Shown in pieces: positions 1 to 8,034 of a stretch of DNA of 64,000 bases. The notes beneath the pieces are model-generated. The model saw nothing but the letters and a program-made list of their open reading frames with translations. It was not told where the DNA came from and ran no database searches. This DNA is from Pseudobacteriovorax antillogorgiicola. GTDB lineage: Bacteria > Bdellovibrionota_B > Oligoflexia > Oligoflexales > Oligoflexaceae. The stretch's first letter is position 1. Every line of letters starts with the position of its first letter. The DNA lies in contig NZ_FWZT01000008.1 of assembly GCF_900177345.1 (NCBI RefSeq), positions 1 to 64,000 of the forward strand, read 5' to 3'. A program made the position numbers and the translations under genes.

Positions 1-1
1 A

Positions 2-220
2 GCCACAAGTGATTACAGGTGGTTACAACGATAATGTCACAGAAACCTATCTTAAATTCTTATTCAATGTGTGTCGAACGAGCCCGGACAGCACAATGAG
101 CACTTTCTTAATTTTAATGTATCTATAGCGCCAACAGTGACTATTTATGGAAAAAGCAGCGAAGATAGCGAAGCAGCTCTATTTCATGACTTCTATGTTT
201 CCATCAATGCCTATCTTTAG
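2..220 (+). pseudogene. possible 3' remnant of a truncated or frameshifted gene
   Basis: No intact reading frame enters from the left edge. One frame is open from base 3 to a TAG at 126-128, and another is open from 56 to a TAG at 218-220. The second encodes a hydrophilic tail ending in FHDFYVSINAYL. The two could be pieces of one C-terminus joined by a frameshift around 56-125, or chance open frames. The product is not recognised. Low confidence. Confidence 0.22.
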
Positions 221-567
221 TGTAAAGTTCTCAGTTAGGCTATAAGTCCTCACTCTTAGAATTCTTCTACCTTGGCATCATCTGGAATAGTGTTGAGCCG
301 CACTCAGATTTCAAGTTGAGCGCTAGTTTCGGATCAAAAACTAGCAGCGTATCGAGACCCCACCCCTGATCGATTGAAAACAGATTTTTTCTCAAGATTC
401 TCGATCAAAGGTGGATATTCTATTGGTGAATCACTGTAGATAGCTATGGAATCTTGTAAATTACCCTTACCAATCGCAATAATCCTATGATTCCCACCTC
501 TTTTCATAAGTTTATCGTATGAAGTTAGTAAAAAATTTTAATTTGAGATTAGAGACAAGGAGTTCTC
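221..567. other. intergenic region with a small uncertain ORF
   Basis: About 350 bases without a convincing gene. On the minus strand an ATG at 505-507 opens 57 codons ending at 334-336 (begins MKRGGNHRIIAIGKG). A second minus-strand frame continues with protein-like composition to about base 250, so this could be a decayed short gene. It has no recognisable family. The end of the region (538-567) is AT-rich and carries the AAGGAG ribosome site for the next gene at about 555-560. Confidence 0.3.
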
Positions 568-1239
568 ATGTTGTCAGGAAAAAGTATTCTTTTGAAGGCA
601 TCGCTACTTGGCTTGCTTGGAGTGCAAAGCTGCGGTACAGACGCAGACTTTAGCCAAAATGGAAGCAGTCAACTTGATGGCTACTACGATAGTAGTAAGC
701 TGTGGTCGAATAAGACAATTCGGGTTTGCTGGGATGATCTATCTGATAGCAATGCGACAGATCGTCAGTATGTAAGAGATAGGATTCGCGACACATGGGA
801 GCGTCATTCGGCCCTTAAGTTTATTGGCTGGGATGAATGTGAGTTTTTTCGTGATGAAGATATTCACATCGAGGTGGATGACGTCGGACCACATGCGGAT
901 GGTCTGGGCGACGATATTTCGTTTACAGGATCTATGACGCTCAATTTCACCTTTCGAAACTGGGGTTCAAGTTGCACGTCTTCAACCAGCCAAAGAAATA
1001 ACTGCATTGGTAGCAACGCTATCCATGAGTTTGGCCATGCCCTTGGTCTTGCCCATGAACACAATAGGTCTGACCGACCCGCGAATTGCACTAGCCCTAC
1101 CCAGGGTTCGAATGGAGATACCATGGTGGGGAGCTTCGATCGTGACAGTATTATGAATTACTGCTACAACTCGTCCTACAACAACAGGTTGAGCGCAGGT
1201 GATATTCAAACCATCCAGCAAATGTACGGGACACCTTAA
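568..1239 (+). CDS. lipoprotein zinc metalloprotease (metzincin, astacin/matrixin type)
   Basis: Predicted to be a zinc-dependent endopeptidase anchored to the envelope. Residues 1-22 form a lipoprotein signal with lipobox LGVQSC, so Cys22 would be lipidated. The metzincin zinc site HEFGHALGLAH lies at 153-163, with Glu154 as the catalytic base, followed by EHNR. A Met-turn SIMNY (Met196) is present, and the C-terminus LSAGDIQTIQQMY is typical of bacterial M10/M12-like domains. There is no long propeptide between Cys22 and the catalytic domain, so its latency mechanism is unclear. An AAGGAG ribosome site precedes the ATG. The substrate is unknown. It stands alone, with an inverted repeat downstream that may end its transcript. 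The assignment to the metzincin clan is firm; the choice between astacin and matrixin families is not. Confidence 0.88.
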   Translation: MLSGKSILLKASLLGLLGVQSCGTDADFSQNGSSQLDGYYDSSKLWSNKTIRVCWDDLSDSNATDRQYVRDRIRDTWERHSALKFIGWDECEFFRDEDIHIEVDDVGPHADGLGDDISFTGSMTLNFTFRNWGSSCTSSTSQRNNCIGSNAIHEFGHALGLAHEHNRSDRPANCTSPTQGSNGDTMVGSFDRDSIMNYCYNSSYNNRLSAGDIQTIQQMYGTP

Positions 1240-1263
1240 GCCTTAGATAGCTAGTGAATCATG

Positions 1264-1320
1264 ACCTTCCGAATGAGTATTGACCTAAAAGTGGCAATAT
1301 CGTCTCTACGTTCGGAAGGT
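1264..1320. repeat. inverted repeat between two lipoprotein genes
   Basis: ACCTTCCGAA at 1264-1273 is perfectly complementary to TTCGGAAGGT at 1311-1320, with a 37-base spacer. TTTT follows the right arm on the + strand. It could be a weak terminator for the protease gene or a binding site before the next gene. The GGAAGG of the right arm lies close to the next start codons. No function is proven. Confidence 0.4.
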
Positions 1321-1342
1321 TTTCAATCATATGAGGACGATG

Positions 1343-1744
1343 ATGAAGTCTTTTAAAATGCTCTTTGGATTTATGGCTCTTGCACTATGCCTAGAGTCGT
1401 GTGTAACACAAGAGAGGATCATCAAGCCCGATGACATGGAACTTACTTTGGTTCGTATTCCCACGGGATTTGAATATGGGGTGAGCAAGGAGCCTCAAAA
1501 AAGGCGGCTGAAAATACCAGAAGCAGGGAGCGAGCTGCGCTCAAAGCTGGATCGATTGGTCAAAGTTGCTAGCTTTCGCACCTCATGCGACGAGGAGGTT
1601 TCTTACCATCGCTATATTGAAGTAAGGCATGGCGATGTGTTTCGGCGGTATGAAACAAGCAATCAGGACTGTGGCAAAGATGCTATGTTTGTCTCGGGAG
1701 ACTTGTTTGATCAGTTGTGGGGTGATTTGGCGTCGTATCAATGA
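1343..1744 (+). CDS. small putative lipoprotein, unknown function
   Basis: The product is about 133 residues. The fifth codon of the open frame (ATG at 1343) was chosen because GAGG at 1334-1337 lies six bases upstream and the product then begins with a classic lipoprotein signal, MKSFKMLFGFMALALCLESC, with lipobox LESC. ATG at 1331 or 1340 is also possible. The mature part is short, mixed in charge and has two further cysteines (in TSCDEEV and NQDCGKD), which could form a disulfide in the periplasm. No domain is recognised. It follows the metalloprotease lipoprotein on the same strand, about 100 bases away, separated by an inverted repeat. A role cannot be assigned. Confidence 0.7.
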   Translation: MKSFKMLFGFMALALCLESCVTQERIIKPDDMELTLVRIPTGFEYGVSKEPQKRRLKIPEAGSELRSKLDRLVKVASFRTSCDEEVSYHRYIEVRHGDVFRRYETSNQDCGKDAMFVSGDLFDQLWGDLASYQ

Positions 1745-1758
1745 CTCATTTGATTGCT

Positions 1759-1773
1759 GAATCGAAACGATTC
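1759..1773. repeat. short perfect hairpin in a convergent intergenic gap
   Basis: GAATCG-AAA-CGATTC lies between the convergent ends of the lipoprotein gene and the acyl-CoA dehydrogenase gene. It has no T-run on either strand. It may help end transcription from either side, but this is weak. Confidence 0.25.
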
Positions 1774-1810
1774 GATCATGGGATCATGGTTTTGATCGTC
1801 GGCTAGACCT

Positions 1811-3457
1811 TCATATCGGCCAAGCCCTTGCAATCATAAGGGAGCAATCAGTCCCTCGGGGAAGCACTCCATAGTGATGGTGAGACCCCAGCAGCCGGGA
1901 GGAGCAAAATGCGTCAGCGATTTCAGACTTAGAGTAGCGGATCAATAAGCTTGCTTGAAGAGCGAGCGCGAGGTCAATCATGACCCTTCGGCTCTGGCTG
2001 GCTAAGTGATCGCGATCTTGCAGAGACTCGGTGATTCTTTGCAAGCAAGCCTTCACTAGGGAGTTCTCACTGGCAACATCTCTAACATCCTCTAGATAAG
2101 CTTCGAGTGCTTCAGGGTGTCGGTCGATAACCCTCAATAGATCCAGTGCCTGAATATTCCCGCAGCCCTCCCAAATTGCATTGATCGGTGCCTCGCGATA
2201 AAGACGAGGCATCATGGACGTTTCCATTACCCCGCTACCGCCCAGACATTCCATGGCCTCATAGGTGTGTAGTGGCACTTGCTTGCATAGCCAGTACTTG
2301 CCTACCGCTGTTGCGATGCGTAGAAAGTTACGCTCAGTTTCGTTGTGACTTTGCTGATCGAAGGCATGAGCGACACGAAGAGCGAAGATACTGGCAGCTT
2401 CTGATTCCAAAGCTAAGTCGGCCAGCACCTGCTTCATGAGATCTTGATCGACTAACTTCTTACCGAATGCCTTCCGTTGGTGGCAGTGGTGAATGGCCTG
2501 TACTGTAGACTGGCGGATTAAACCCGCTGAGGACACAAGGCAATCAAATCTGGTATGAGCAACCATGTTGATAATGGTGGCAACGCCGCGGCCCTGTTCT
2601 CCGATGAGCCAGGCTTTAGCACCATGGAACTCCACTTCACTGGATGCATTGGAGCGATTGCCCATCTTGTCTTTAAGCTGCTGGATATAGATCTTGTTCT
2701 TGACGCCAACATCTTGCCAGCGTGGCATGAGAAAGCATGACAAACCTTCCGGTGCTTGGGCTAAGACCAAAAAGAAGTCACTCATAGGTGCTGATAAAAA
2801 GAACTTGTGACCAATAATCTCGTAAATATCGCCCCAGCTATCCTTACCTTGTGGAATCGCCTGGGTGGTATTCGCACGAACATCGCTGCCACCTTGCTTC
2901 TCAGTCATACCCATGCCGAAGATAAGGCCGCTTTTATCCCCATAGAATTGGTCCCGTGGGTCGTAGCGTCGCGAGAGAATCTGCGGTTCCAAAGCTTTGG
3001 CGATGTTTGGGTTATGCCTTAGAGTGGGGATGGCAGCGAACGTCATGGTGCCAGGGCAGCAGTGACCAGCCTCAACTTGGGTCTGCATGTACATCTTCAT
3101 GGCCCGAGCGAGATAGGCTGCTTTTTTCTGTTCCCATGGCTCAGAGTGTAAGCCGTTACGAATATAAGAGTCTAGCAAGCGATGATAGCTAGGGTGAAAT
3201 TCGATGCGATCCACACGATTTCCAAAATGATCGTGGGTTCGCAAGGTGGGTGGGAATCGATTGGCAAGATTGCCGTCATGCAAAGTTTCTTCTCTGCCAC
3301 ATAACTCGCCGAAGCTTTCAAGTTGGTCTTGCCATGTTTGCCCACTAAAATGGTTTAGCCCTTCAAGCAAAACATTATCCTGACGCAACATATTATAGTC
3401 GACAAGATCATGGCTGACATTCTCTGCGCGATCAGGGCTAGCGATTTCAAATGGCAT
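1811..3457 (-). CDS. aidB: AidB-type acyl-CoA dehydrogenase
   Basis: Flavin-dependent acyl-CoA dehydrogenase family member of the AidB branch. In E. coli, AidB is part of the adaptive response to DNA alkylation and also binds DNA. Hallmarks are the FAD/substrate loop GMGMTEKQGGSDVRANTT, the segment DKMGNRSNASSEVEF, and the C-terminal stretch LYREAPINAIWEGCGN. All match AidB much better than fatty-acid-oxidation paralogues. At about 548 residues it is close to the 541 of E. coli AidB. The open frame extends 12 codons further to a GTG, but the ATG at 3457 has AGAGG seven bases upstream whereas the GTG has no ribosome site, so the ATG was chosen. No ada or alkA gene lies nearby. The physiological substrate is unknown even for characterised AidB. 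Confidence 0.88.
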   Translation of the reverse strand: MPFEIASPDRAENVSHDLVDYNMLRQDNVLLEGLNHFSGQTWQDQLESFGELCGREETLHDGNLANRFPPTLRTHDHFGNRVDRIEFHPSYHRLLDSYIRNGLHSEPWEQKKAAYLARAMKMYMQTQVEAGHCCPGTMTFAAIPTLRHNPNIAKALEPQILSRRYDPRDQFYGDKSGLIFGMGMTEKQGGSDVRANTTQAIPQGKDSWGDIYEIIGHKFFLSAPMSDFFLVLAQAPEGLSCFLMPRWQDVGVKNKIYIQQLKDKMGNRSNASSEVEFHGAKAWLIGEQGRGVATIINMVAHTRFDCLVSSAGLIRQSTVQAIHHCHQRKAFGKKLVDQDLMKQVLADLALESEAASIFALRVAHAFDQQSHNETERNFLRIATAVGKYWLCKQVPLHTYEAMECLGGSGVMETSMMPRLYREAPINAIWEGCGNIQALDLLRVIDRHPEALEAYLEDVRDVASENSLVKACLQRITESLQDRDHLASQSRRVMIDLALALQASLLIRYSKSEIADAFCSSRLLGSHHHYGVLPRGTDCSLMIARAWPI

Positions 3458-3519
3458 GGTGAGACCTCTAAAATGTGAAAACTGTTGTTCCACTACATTC
3501 TAGAAGCCCTTGTCTGGTG

Positions 3520-4242
3520 TCAAGCGTCATCGTCGAGGTTGTGATAAACGGTCACCACATCCTCATCTTCGTCGAGAAGGTCGATCAGGCGCTCAAACTT
3601 GCTGAGAGTGTCCTCGTCGGTCACGCTCTTCTTGGTAATGGGAACCCTTACTAAAGAGGCTTCATCGGGCGTAACTCCAATTTCCATCAGTTTTTCTTGA
3701 ATCGCGCCAAATTCAGTCATCGCTCCTGACACCTCGTAGACTCCGTCGATCAGCTCGACCTCTTCAGCTCCGGCATCGATCATTGCTAGAGTAAAATCGT
3801 CTTCTGATTCAATGGCCTCGCTTGGTATCGTGAATAGGGCAATTCGATTGAAGACAAATTCTAGAGAACCTGCCGTTCCCAATGTTCCATCGCACTTGCG
3901 AAAGTAGCTCCGGACATTGGCGACCGTTCGCGTGTTGTTATCAGTTGATGTTTCCACGAAAATAGCGATGCCGCCAGGACCGTAGCCCTCGTAATAAACA
4001 TCATCAAAGCCAGCCCCATCGGACCCTTGGCCTTTTTTAATCGCTTTCTCAATATTATCCTTTGGCACATTGAGCTTTTTCGCTCTCTCAACGGCAACCC
4101 GAAGTAAAAAGTTGCTTGCCGGTTCTGAGCTTCCGCTTTTTGATGCTTTGAAAACATCTTTGAGAGCCTTCGTAAAAACCTGGCCACGAGCTTTGTCTGC
4201 GGCACCTTTGCGGACTGCTATCTTAGCTGACTTTCGTCCCAT
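3520..4242 (-). CDS. yebC: YebC/PmpR (TACO1) family protein
   Basis: Full-length 240-residue YebC family protein starting MGRKSAKIAVRK. Diagnostic segments are KLNVPKDNIEKAIKKGQG, the YEGYGPGGIAIFVE core, and NVRSYFRKCDGTLG with GSLEFVF. Family members were first described as transcriptional regulators. Later work on YebC and mitochondrial TACO1 points to a role in translation at difficult peptide motifs, so the name 'transcriptional regulator' should be taken with care. It lies 62 bases downstream of aidB on the same strand order (yebC first, then aidB), so the two may be co-transcribed. In many bacteria yebC neighbours ruvC; that is not the case here. The start is the ATG at 4242. Confidence 0.95.
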   Translation of the reverse strand: MGRKSAKIAVRKGAADKARGQVFTKALKDVFKASKSGSSEPASNFLLRVAVERAKKLNVPKDNIEKAIKKGQGSDGAGFDDVYYEGYGPGGIAIFVETSTDNNTRTVANVRSYFRKCDGTLGTAGSLEFVFNRIALFTIPSEAIESEDDFTLAMIDAGAEEVELIDGVYEVSGAMTEFGAIQEKLMEIGVTPDEASLVRVPITKKSVTDEDTLSKFERLIDLLDEDEDVVTVYHNLDDDA

Positions 4243-4422
4243 AAAAATTCCTATCCTTTATCGGGCTTATGTTTGAGCCAATCCCAGCATTTAAGTACAT
4301 GTTAGCGAGGATGGCAAGTGCCTGTGCAAGCATTCTTCAAGAGATTGGAGCGAGGGTTAAGTGCCAGAAGCAAAAAGATTTTTTAGAGAATGTGAATTCT
4401 GAGGGGAGGGGCGTGGTGGTTT

Positions 4423-4444
4423 GAGGGGGAGGGGTTGCCCCCTC
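4423..4444. terminator. G/C-rich hairpin after the 4455-5411 gene
   Basis: GAGGGGG (4423-4429) pairs with CCCCCTC (4438-4444) around an 8-base loop, starting about ten bases past the minus-strand stop codon. No T-run follows on the minus strand, so it is a weak intrinsic terminator or an mRNA 3' stabiliser. Confidence 0.35.
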
Positions 4445-4454
4445 TTCAGTTCGC

Positions 4455-5411
4455 TTAGTTGAAACCGTAATTATAGGTGTTCTGCCGCCCGTCCTTGGCT
4501 TGGATCGACCAGTAGATATGGTCGGACAAGTCATCTACGTAGAGGCGGAAAACCCAGTTGTTTTCTGTGGATTCGCCATTTTCAGGTGGATACGGCCCTC
4601 GGCTGAAGTCCAGTGAGGCTCCCTTTGTGCTTAGGACATGGCGCAGATACCAGCGGCTCACAAGGTATTCGTTAAGCGTAAAGGCTGGATGGGAAATATC
4701 CCAGTCATTTTCAGCCCCGTTGCGGGCGATGGCGACCGGGCTTTCATTGTCATCATCATCATCCATAAAGCTTACAAGCGCCCGATGGAGTGCATCGAGA
4801 AACGTGACTTGGTTGTTTTCCGCTAGTTGAGTCGCCAGCTCGGAGCGGTTGATCTGCAAGTTAACAGCCCCCAAGCCAAACTCATCCTCTAAGATCCTCT
4901 GAGCTTTGGCGATCGCGCTATCGACATCATCTGCGCGACGATCTCGCATGATTTCTTGGCCAGAGACCCGGCAGTTGAGATCCAATGTGAAGCCAAAAGA
5001 GCCGTTGATTCTTGAGAAAATCAATTTTCCATCGAATGGAGAGTTGGCATTCAAGACCTCAGGCACGAGAAGCTGAATCTGGCCGCTATCCTGCGACGGC
5101 TTTCCTAATGCCATAGGCAATAAAAACTGCTCGAAACCCTTGTAGCGAATAGGAGCGTAGTCTTGACGGTTGGCTAACTTAAAGACCTTCTCGATCTGCT
5201 CGTATTGGCAAGAGCCTGACCTGTCGCACTTGACACCTAGATCGAGTTCATAGCTAAGGAGTGAGCCACCTTGGTTTGCTGGCTCCTTGAGCCCTTCGAT
5301 CGTCGCGCGATGCCGGCTGCTCTCAGCTTCGCTCTGGCAGGTGAAAGGAGTGGCAGCTTGAATCGCTGGGGCTGCAAATGCAAGGCTTAGAAATAAAACG
5401 CGTCCGATCAT
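4455..5411 (-). CDS. secreted protein of unknown function
   Basis: The product is 318 residues with a Sec signal peptide at 1-20 (MIGRVLFLSLAFAAPAIQA, cleavage likely after AQA). The mature protein has cysteines in TCQSEA, KCDRSGSCQY and NCRVSG, suitable for disulfides. It contains a run of five aspartates near residue 219 and a C-terminal part rich in aromatic residues (WVFRLYVDD, YWSIQAKD). No family is recognised. It is probably periplasmic or exported, as nothing suggests membrane insertion. It stands alone on the minus strand, separated from the upstream leucine-rich-repeat gene by a strong inverted repeat at 5536-5570. The start is an ATG immediately before the signal peptide. Confidence 0.75.
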   Translation of the reverse strand: MIGRVLFLSLAFAAPAIQAATPFTCQSEAESSRHRATIEGLKEPANQGGSLLSYELDLGVKCDRSGSCQYEQIEKVFKLANRQDYAPIRYKGFEQFLLPMALGKPSQDSGQIQLLVPEVLNANSPFDGKLIFSRINGSFGFTLDLNCRVSGQEIMRDRRADDVDSAIAKAQRILEDEFGLGAVNLQINRSELATQLAENNQVTFLDALHRALVSFMDDDDDNESPVAIARNGAENDWDISHPAFTLNEYLVSRWYLRHVLSTKGASLDFSRGPYPPENGESTENNWVFRLYVDDLSDHIYWSIQAKDGRQNTYNYGFN

Positions 5412-5535
5412 GACGGTGTCCTTAATGAGTTCGACAAAATGGATTAACTTTTAGCTTATCTCAGTATGCCAGCCAAACATCTATTTTCGATAAATGCTAT
5501 CAAATCCTTGGATTGCAAGGAGTTCATGGGATGTA

Positions 5536-5570
5536 AATTCGTGAACCTCCACATGAAAGGTTCACGAATT
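5536..5570. terminator. 13-bp perfect inverted repeat (terminator or operator)
   Basis: AATTCGTGAACCT (5536-5548) is exactly complementary to AGGTTCACGAATT (5558-5570), with a 9-base loop. It sits between the stop of the minus-strand leucine-rich-repeat gene (5597) and the start of the next minus-strand gene (5411). Read on the minus strand the right end is followed by TTTACAT, a weak T-tract. It is most likely a terminator for the LRR gene. The symmetry would also suit a regulator site upstream of the 4455-5411 gene. Confidence 0.55.
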
Positions 5571-5596
5571 ATATGTCATAGTAGACTAGTGTCGAA

Positions 5597-7141
5597 TCAT
5601 TCAAATTCACACGTTATGTTAAAGGTGAGGCAGCCTTGTTCAATCTTTTCCTGACTTTCTTGGTCTTGAAGGCTAAAAAACACGAGTCCCCCGTTGGTGA
5701 TCAGTTTTTCAATTCCCTTGGGATAGTCTTCAAACGGAATGTCGCGGAGATATAACCTGCGAACACTTGGCTTTTCTATCGCCACTTGGCTTAAGTCTAA
5801 GTCTACGAGATCAGTTCCGGATAAGACAAGTCTGGAAACAGAATCTCGCTGACTTAAACCGGTCCAAAATTCCGGACGCGGGGTCAGCCTGGGGTTCATG
5901 CTTAGATCAAGTGCTTCGAGTTTAGGTAGCATGGTGAATATGTCTCCGACTTCTTCTAAGTCGTTCGAGGAAACCGTAAGGCTGCCTATATTTGGCATAT
6001 TGGAGCTGGCTACAAAACTCAGGTCTGAAATATTATTGCGACTTAGATCCAAATACTCACCAAAGTAGACAAAATTCGCCAGGTCCTTTGATTGAAGACT
6101 ACTTTGGATTATTTTTAGAACCCAGAGCTTTCTGCCGGTAAAGGTGTCCTTTTCGAATGTGAGAGTCGAATTGTAAAAGCTTAACCTACTAAGTGAGAAA
6201 AGAGACTCAAAGTGAAAGCGATTCAAATCTAGCTTGCTGTTTTCGATCACAACATAAAAAGCATGGCCAAGCCCTACAAGGTCGTTCACTTGTAAGCGAG
6301 GTAAATCCTGAAGGAGTATCTCTGTTTCTCTATAATCAAGGTCTTTCATCAGGTTAGCATCGATATACTCGCAACTGTCGCGGAAGATCTCTTCGAACTG
6401 ATTGCGGATGGCCAAGGATCTCTGGCAAACAGGGGTAAAGCGCCGAGAGAATCTTTTGTAATCTAAGCCGTAATGCTCTAGGTCTCCATGGAGTTCGCTT
6501 TTTGATGCCTCTTCAAAGTCAAGGGAGTGAAGGTAGTAGTTTACCCTTCTCAAGTTGTGGATGTCTTCAGGCAGGAAGAAATTCCAAAGCCATTCGTGAA
6601 CCATTAAAAAGCTATATTGGAGCGGGTGGTCTTTGAGTTCGTTGATGAGGTTGCGATCGTATTCAAAGTCGACTCCTCCCGAACGGGGAACGCGAATAAC
6701 TGCCTGAATCAAACTTCCGTCTTCGTTTTTACAGTTGTCTGGCAGATTCGATAGAATCAGTTCGTCGTCAATATCGATCAAAGGATTGGTTTGACCGTAC
6801 CAGCTGTAGTAGCGCCTGATCCCTGAATAGCCAATGGTTTCTGTGAAATAGTGAAAAGATTTATAAAGTTCGGGGAAATCTAACTTAAGTTTCCTTAAGA
6901 TTCTGTCCTTCGAGTCGTCCCAACTGTTGATACTAGCAAGTTGGGTATGCTCCATAGCCATATAAGTAAGAAGGTAGTCAAGGGTATATAGGCCTTCTAG
7001 CTCATTCGCCTCGCTGGCCAAGCAACGGATCGTATCACCACCGTTTCCCACACGAATGCCCTTGTGATTTTCTTGACTCAAAGCAGTTGAGCCTTGCCAA
7101 AGTAAGGTCGATACCAGAAGAAGATTTTTAAAATTTAGCAT
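5597..7141 (-). CDS. secreted leucine-rich-repeat-like protein
   Basis: The product is 514 residues with a signal peptide at 1-22 (LLLVSTLLWQGSTALSQ). The N-terminal two thirds (about 25-330) match no family I recognise. From about residue 360 there are irregular leucine-rich repeats: YLDLSRNNISDLSFV, SLTVSSNDLEEVGDIF, LEALDLSMNPRLT, RLVLSGTDLVDLDLS and RLYLRDIPFED. Such LRR tails usually bind other proteins. The absence of a second transmembrane segment argues for periplasmic, secreted or surface location. It is transcribed divergently from the TIGR02147 regulator gene, with 113 bases between them carrying a 13-base palindrome. Regulation by that neighbour is possible but not shown. The start is an ATG at the signal peptide. 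Confidence 0.75.
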   Translation of the reverse strand: MLNFKNLLLVSTLLWQGSTALSQENHKGIRVGNGGDTIRCLASEANELEGLYTLDYLLTYMAMEHTQLASINSWDDSKDRILRKLKLDFPELYKSFHYFTETIGYSGIRRYYSWYGQTNPLIDIDDELILSNLPDNCKNEDGSLIQAVIRVPRSGGVDFEYDRNLINELKDHPLQYSFLMVHEWLWNFFLPEDIHNLRRVNYYLHSLDFEEASKSELHGDLEHYGLDYKRFSRRFTPVCQRSLAIRNQFEEIFRDSCEYIDANLMKDLDYRETEILLQDLPRLQVNDLVGLGHAFYVVIENSKLDLNRFHFESLFSLSRLSFYNSTLTFEKDTFTGRKLWVLKIIQSSLQSKDLANFVYFGEYLDLSRNNISDLSFVASSNMPNIGSLTVSSNDLEEVGDIFTMLPKLEALDLSMNPRLTPRPEFWTGLSQRDSVSRLVLSGTDLVDLDLSQVAIEKPSVRRLYLRDIPFEDYPKGIEKLITNGGLVFFSLQDQESQEKIEQGCLTFNITCEFE

Positions 7142-7191
7142 GATTAACTCTCTCTAGAAAAACTTAGTTGGTATTGATTGCATGTTTTTTT

Positions 7192-7204
7192 CTTGAAATT
7201 CAAG
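7192..7204. promoter_or_regulatory. palindrome CTTGAA-A-TTCAAG in divergent promoter region
   Basis: A perfect 6+1+6 palindrome lies between the divergent LRR-protein gene and the TIGR02147-family HTH gene. It has the size and position expected for an operator, perhaps of the adjacent HTH protein. Binding is inference. Confidence 0.35.
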
Positions 7205-7254
7205 CAACTATATTGCACTAGTTCTATTCATGTGAAATATGAACGGGGTATACG

Positions 7255-8034
7255 GTGTCTTCTCTTGCAAGCTTTCTACAAGATGAACTCGACCTTAGGA
7301 AAAAGCGCAATCGCTATTATAACCAAAGCTCCTTTGCCCGTGATTTTAATATCTCGCGCTCCTTTTTAAGTCGTCTCTTGAAGGGCGAACGGTCTCTCTC
7401 CGATGAGAAGGTTCAAGAAATGGCGAATTTATTACCTTTAAAAAAGCGAAAGCTTTTCATTTTACTTGCCAGAAAAGCGCAAACGAAACTGGAAGTACCC
7501 TCTTTAGAAAAGAAGATCGAAAAGGAACAACGACTCAATGGCAAGAGTCTTGATCACATGACTAACGATGACTTTAAGCATATTAAAAGCTGGTATTTCC
7601 TTGCCATTCTTGAAGCATTGAAACTAGGGCGATTCACAAGGCAACATCTTTCTGAGTTTTTGGGCATCTCGCTGCCACAACTAGAACGGGCAGTGAATAG
7701 ACTCTGCCGTATGAATCTCGCTCAAGAGATTGATGGCCTCATATCTAGCAGGCACCTTGATACAAGTATCGGCGAGGGAGTCCCTTGTGCAGCAATCAGG
7801 GACTATCACCGAGAAATTTTAGATCTTTGCCGCGATTACCTGACTAAGCATTCCATGGCCACTCGAAGTTTTAGAAGCTTTGTTGTCGCAGGTCATACAG
7901 ATCTCATGAATGAAGCGGATGCAATTCTAGAAAAAGCACTTGATGAGATCGAAGACCTGTTTTCTGCAAAGCCACCTAATACTGTCTACCAAGTGTCTAT
8001 GCAACTGCTTAGGATTGGCAAACAATATCAGTAG
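7255..8034 (+). CDS. TIGR02147 family regulator (HTH + DUF4423)
   Basis: The product is 259 residues of the TIGR02147 family, known as large paralogous sets in Fibrobacter and Bdellovibrionota. The N-terminus (about 20-60) is a Cro/XRE-like helix-turn-helix, with segments SRSFLSRLLKGERSLS and EKVQEMANLL. The middle and C-terminus (about 100-259) are the family-specific DUF4423 region, including FKHIKSWYFLAILEAL and a second helix-turn-helix-like stretch (FLGISLPQLERAVNRL). The start is GTG at 7255 with GGGG upstream; the first residues MSSLASFLQDEL agree with family starts. It is probably a transcriptional regulator, but few members have been characterised. It overlaps the convergent gene 8028-8477 by seven bases at their 3' ends, and is divergent from the LRR-protein gene. 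Confidence 0.85.
   Translation: MSSLASFLQDELDLRKKRNRYYNQSSFARDFNISRSFLSRLLKGERSLSDEKVQEMANLLPLKKRKLFILLARKAQTKLEVPSLEKKIEKEQRLNGKSLDHMTNDDFKHIKSWYFLAILEALKLGRFTRQHLSEFLGISLPQLERAVNRLCRMNLAQEIDGLISSRHLDTSIGEGVPCAAIRDYHREILDLCRDYLTKHSMATRSFRSFVVAGHTDLMNEADAILEKALDEIEDLFSAKPPNTVYQVSMQLLRIGKQYQ

Noticed and set aside
4741-4770. Run of CAT trinucleotides (aspartate codons on the minus strand)
   Set aside because: Encodes a five-aspartate acidic patch in the secreted protein; a small microsatellite-like run, with no sign of phase variation.
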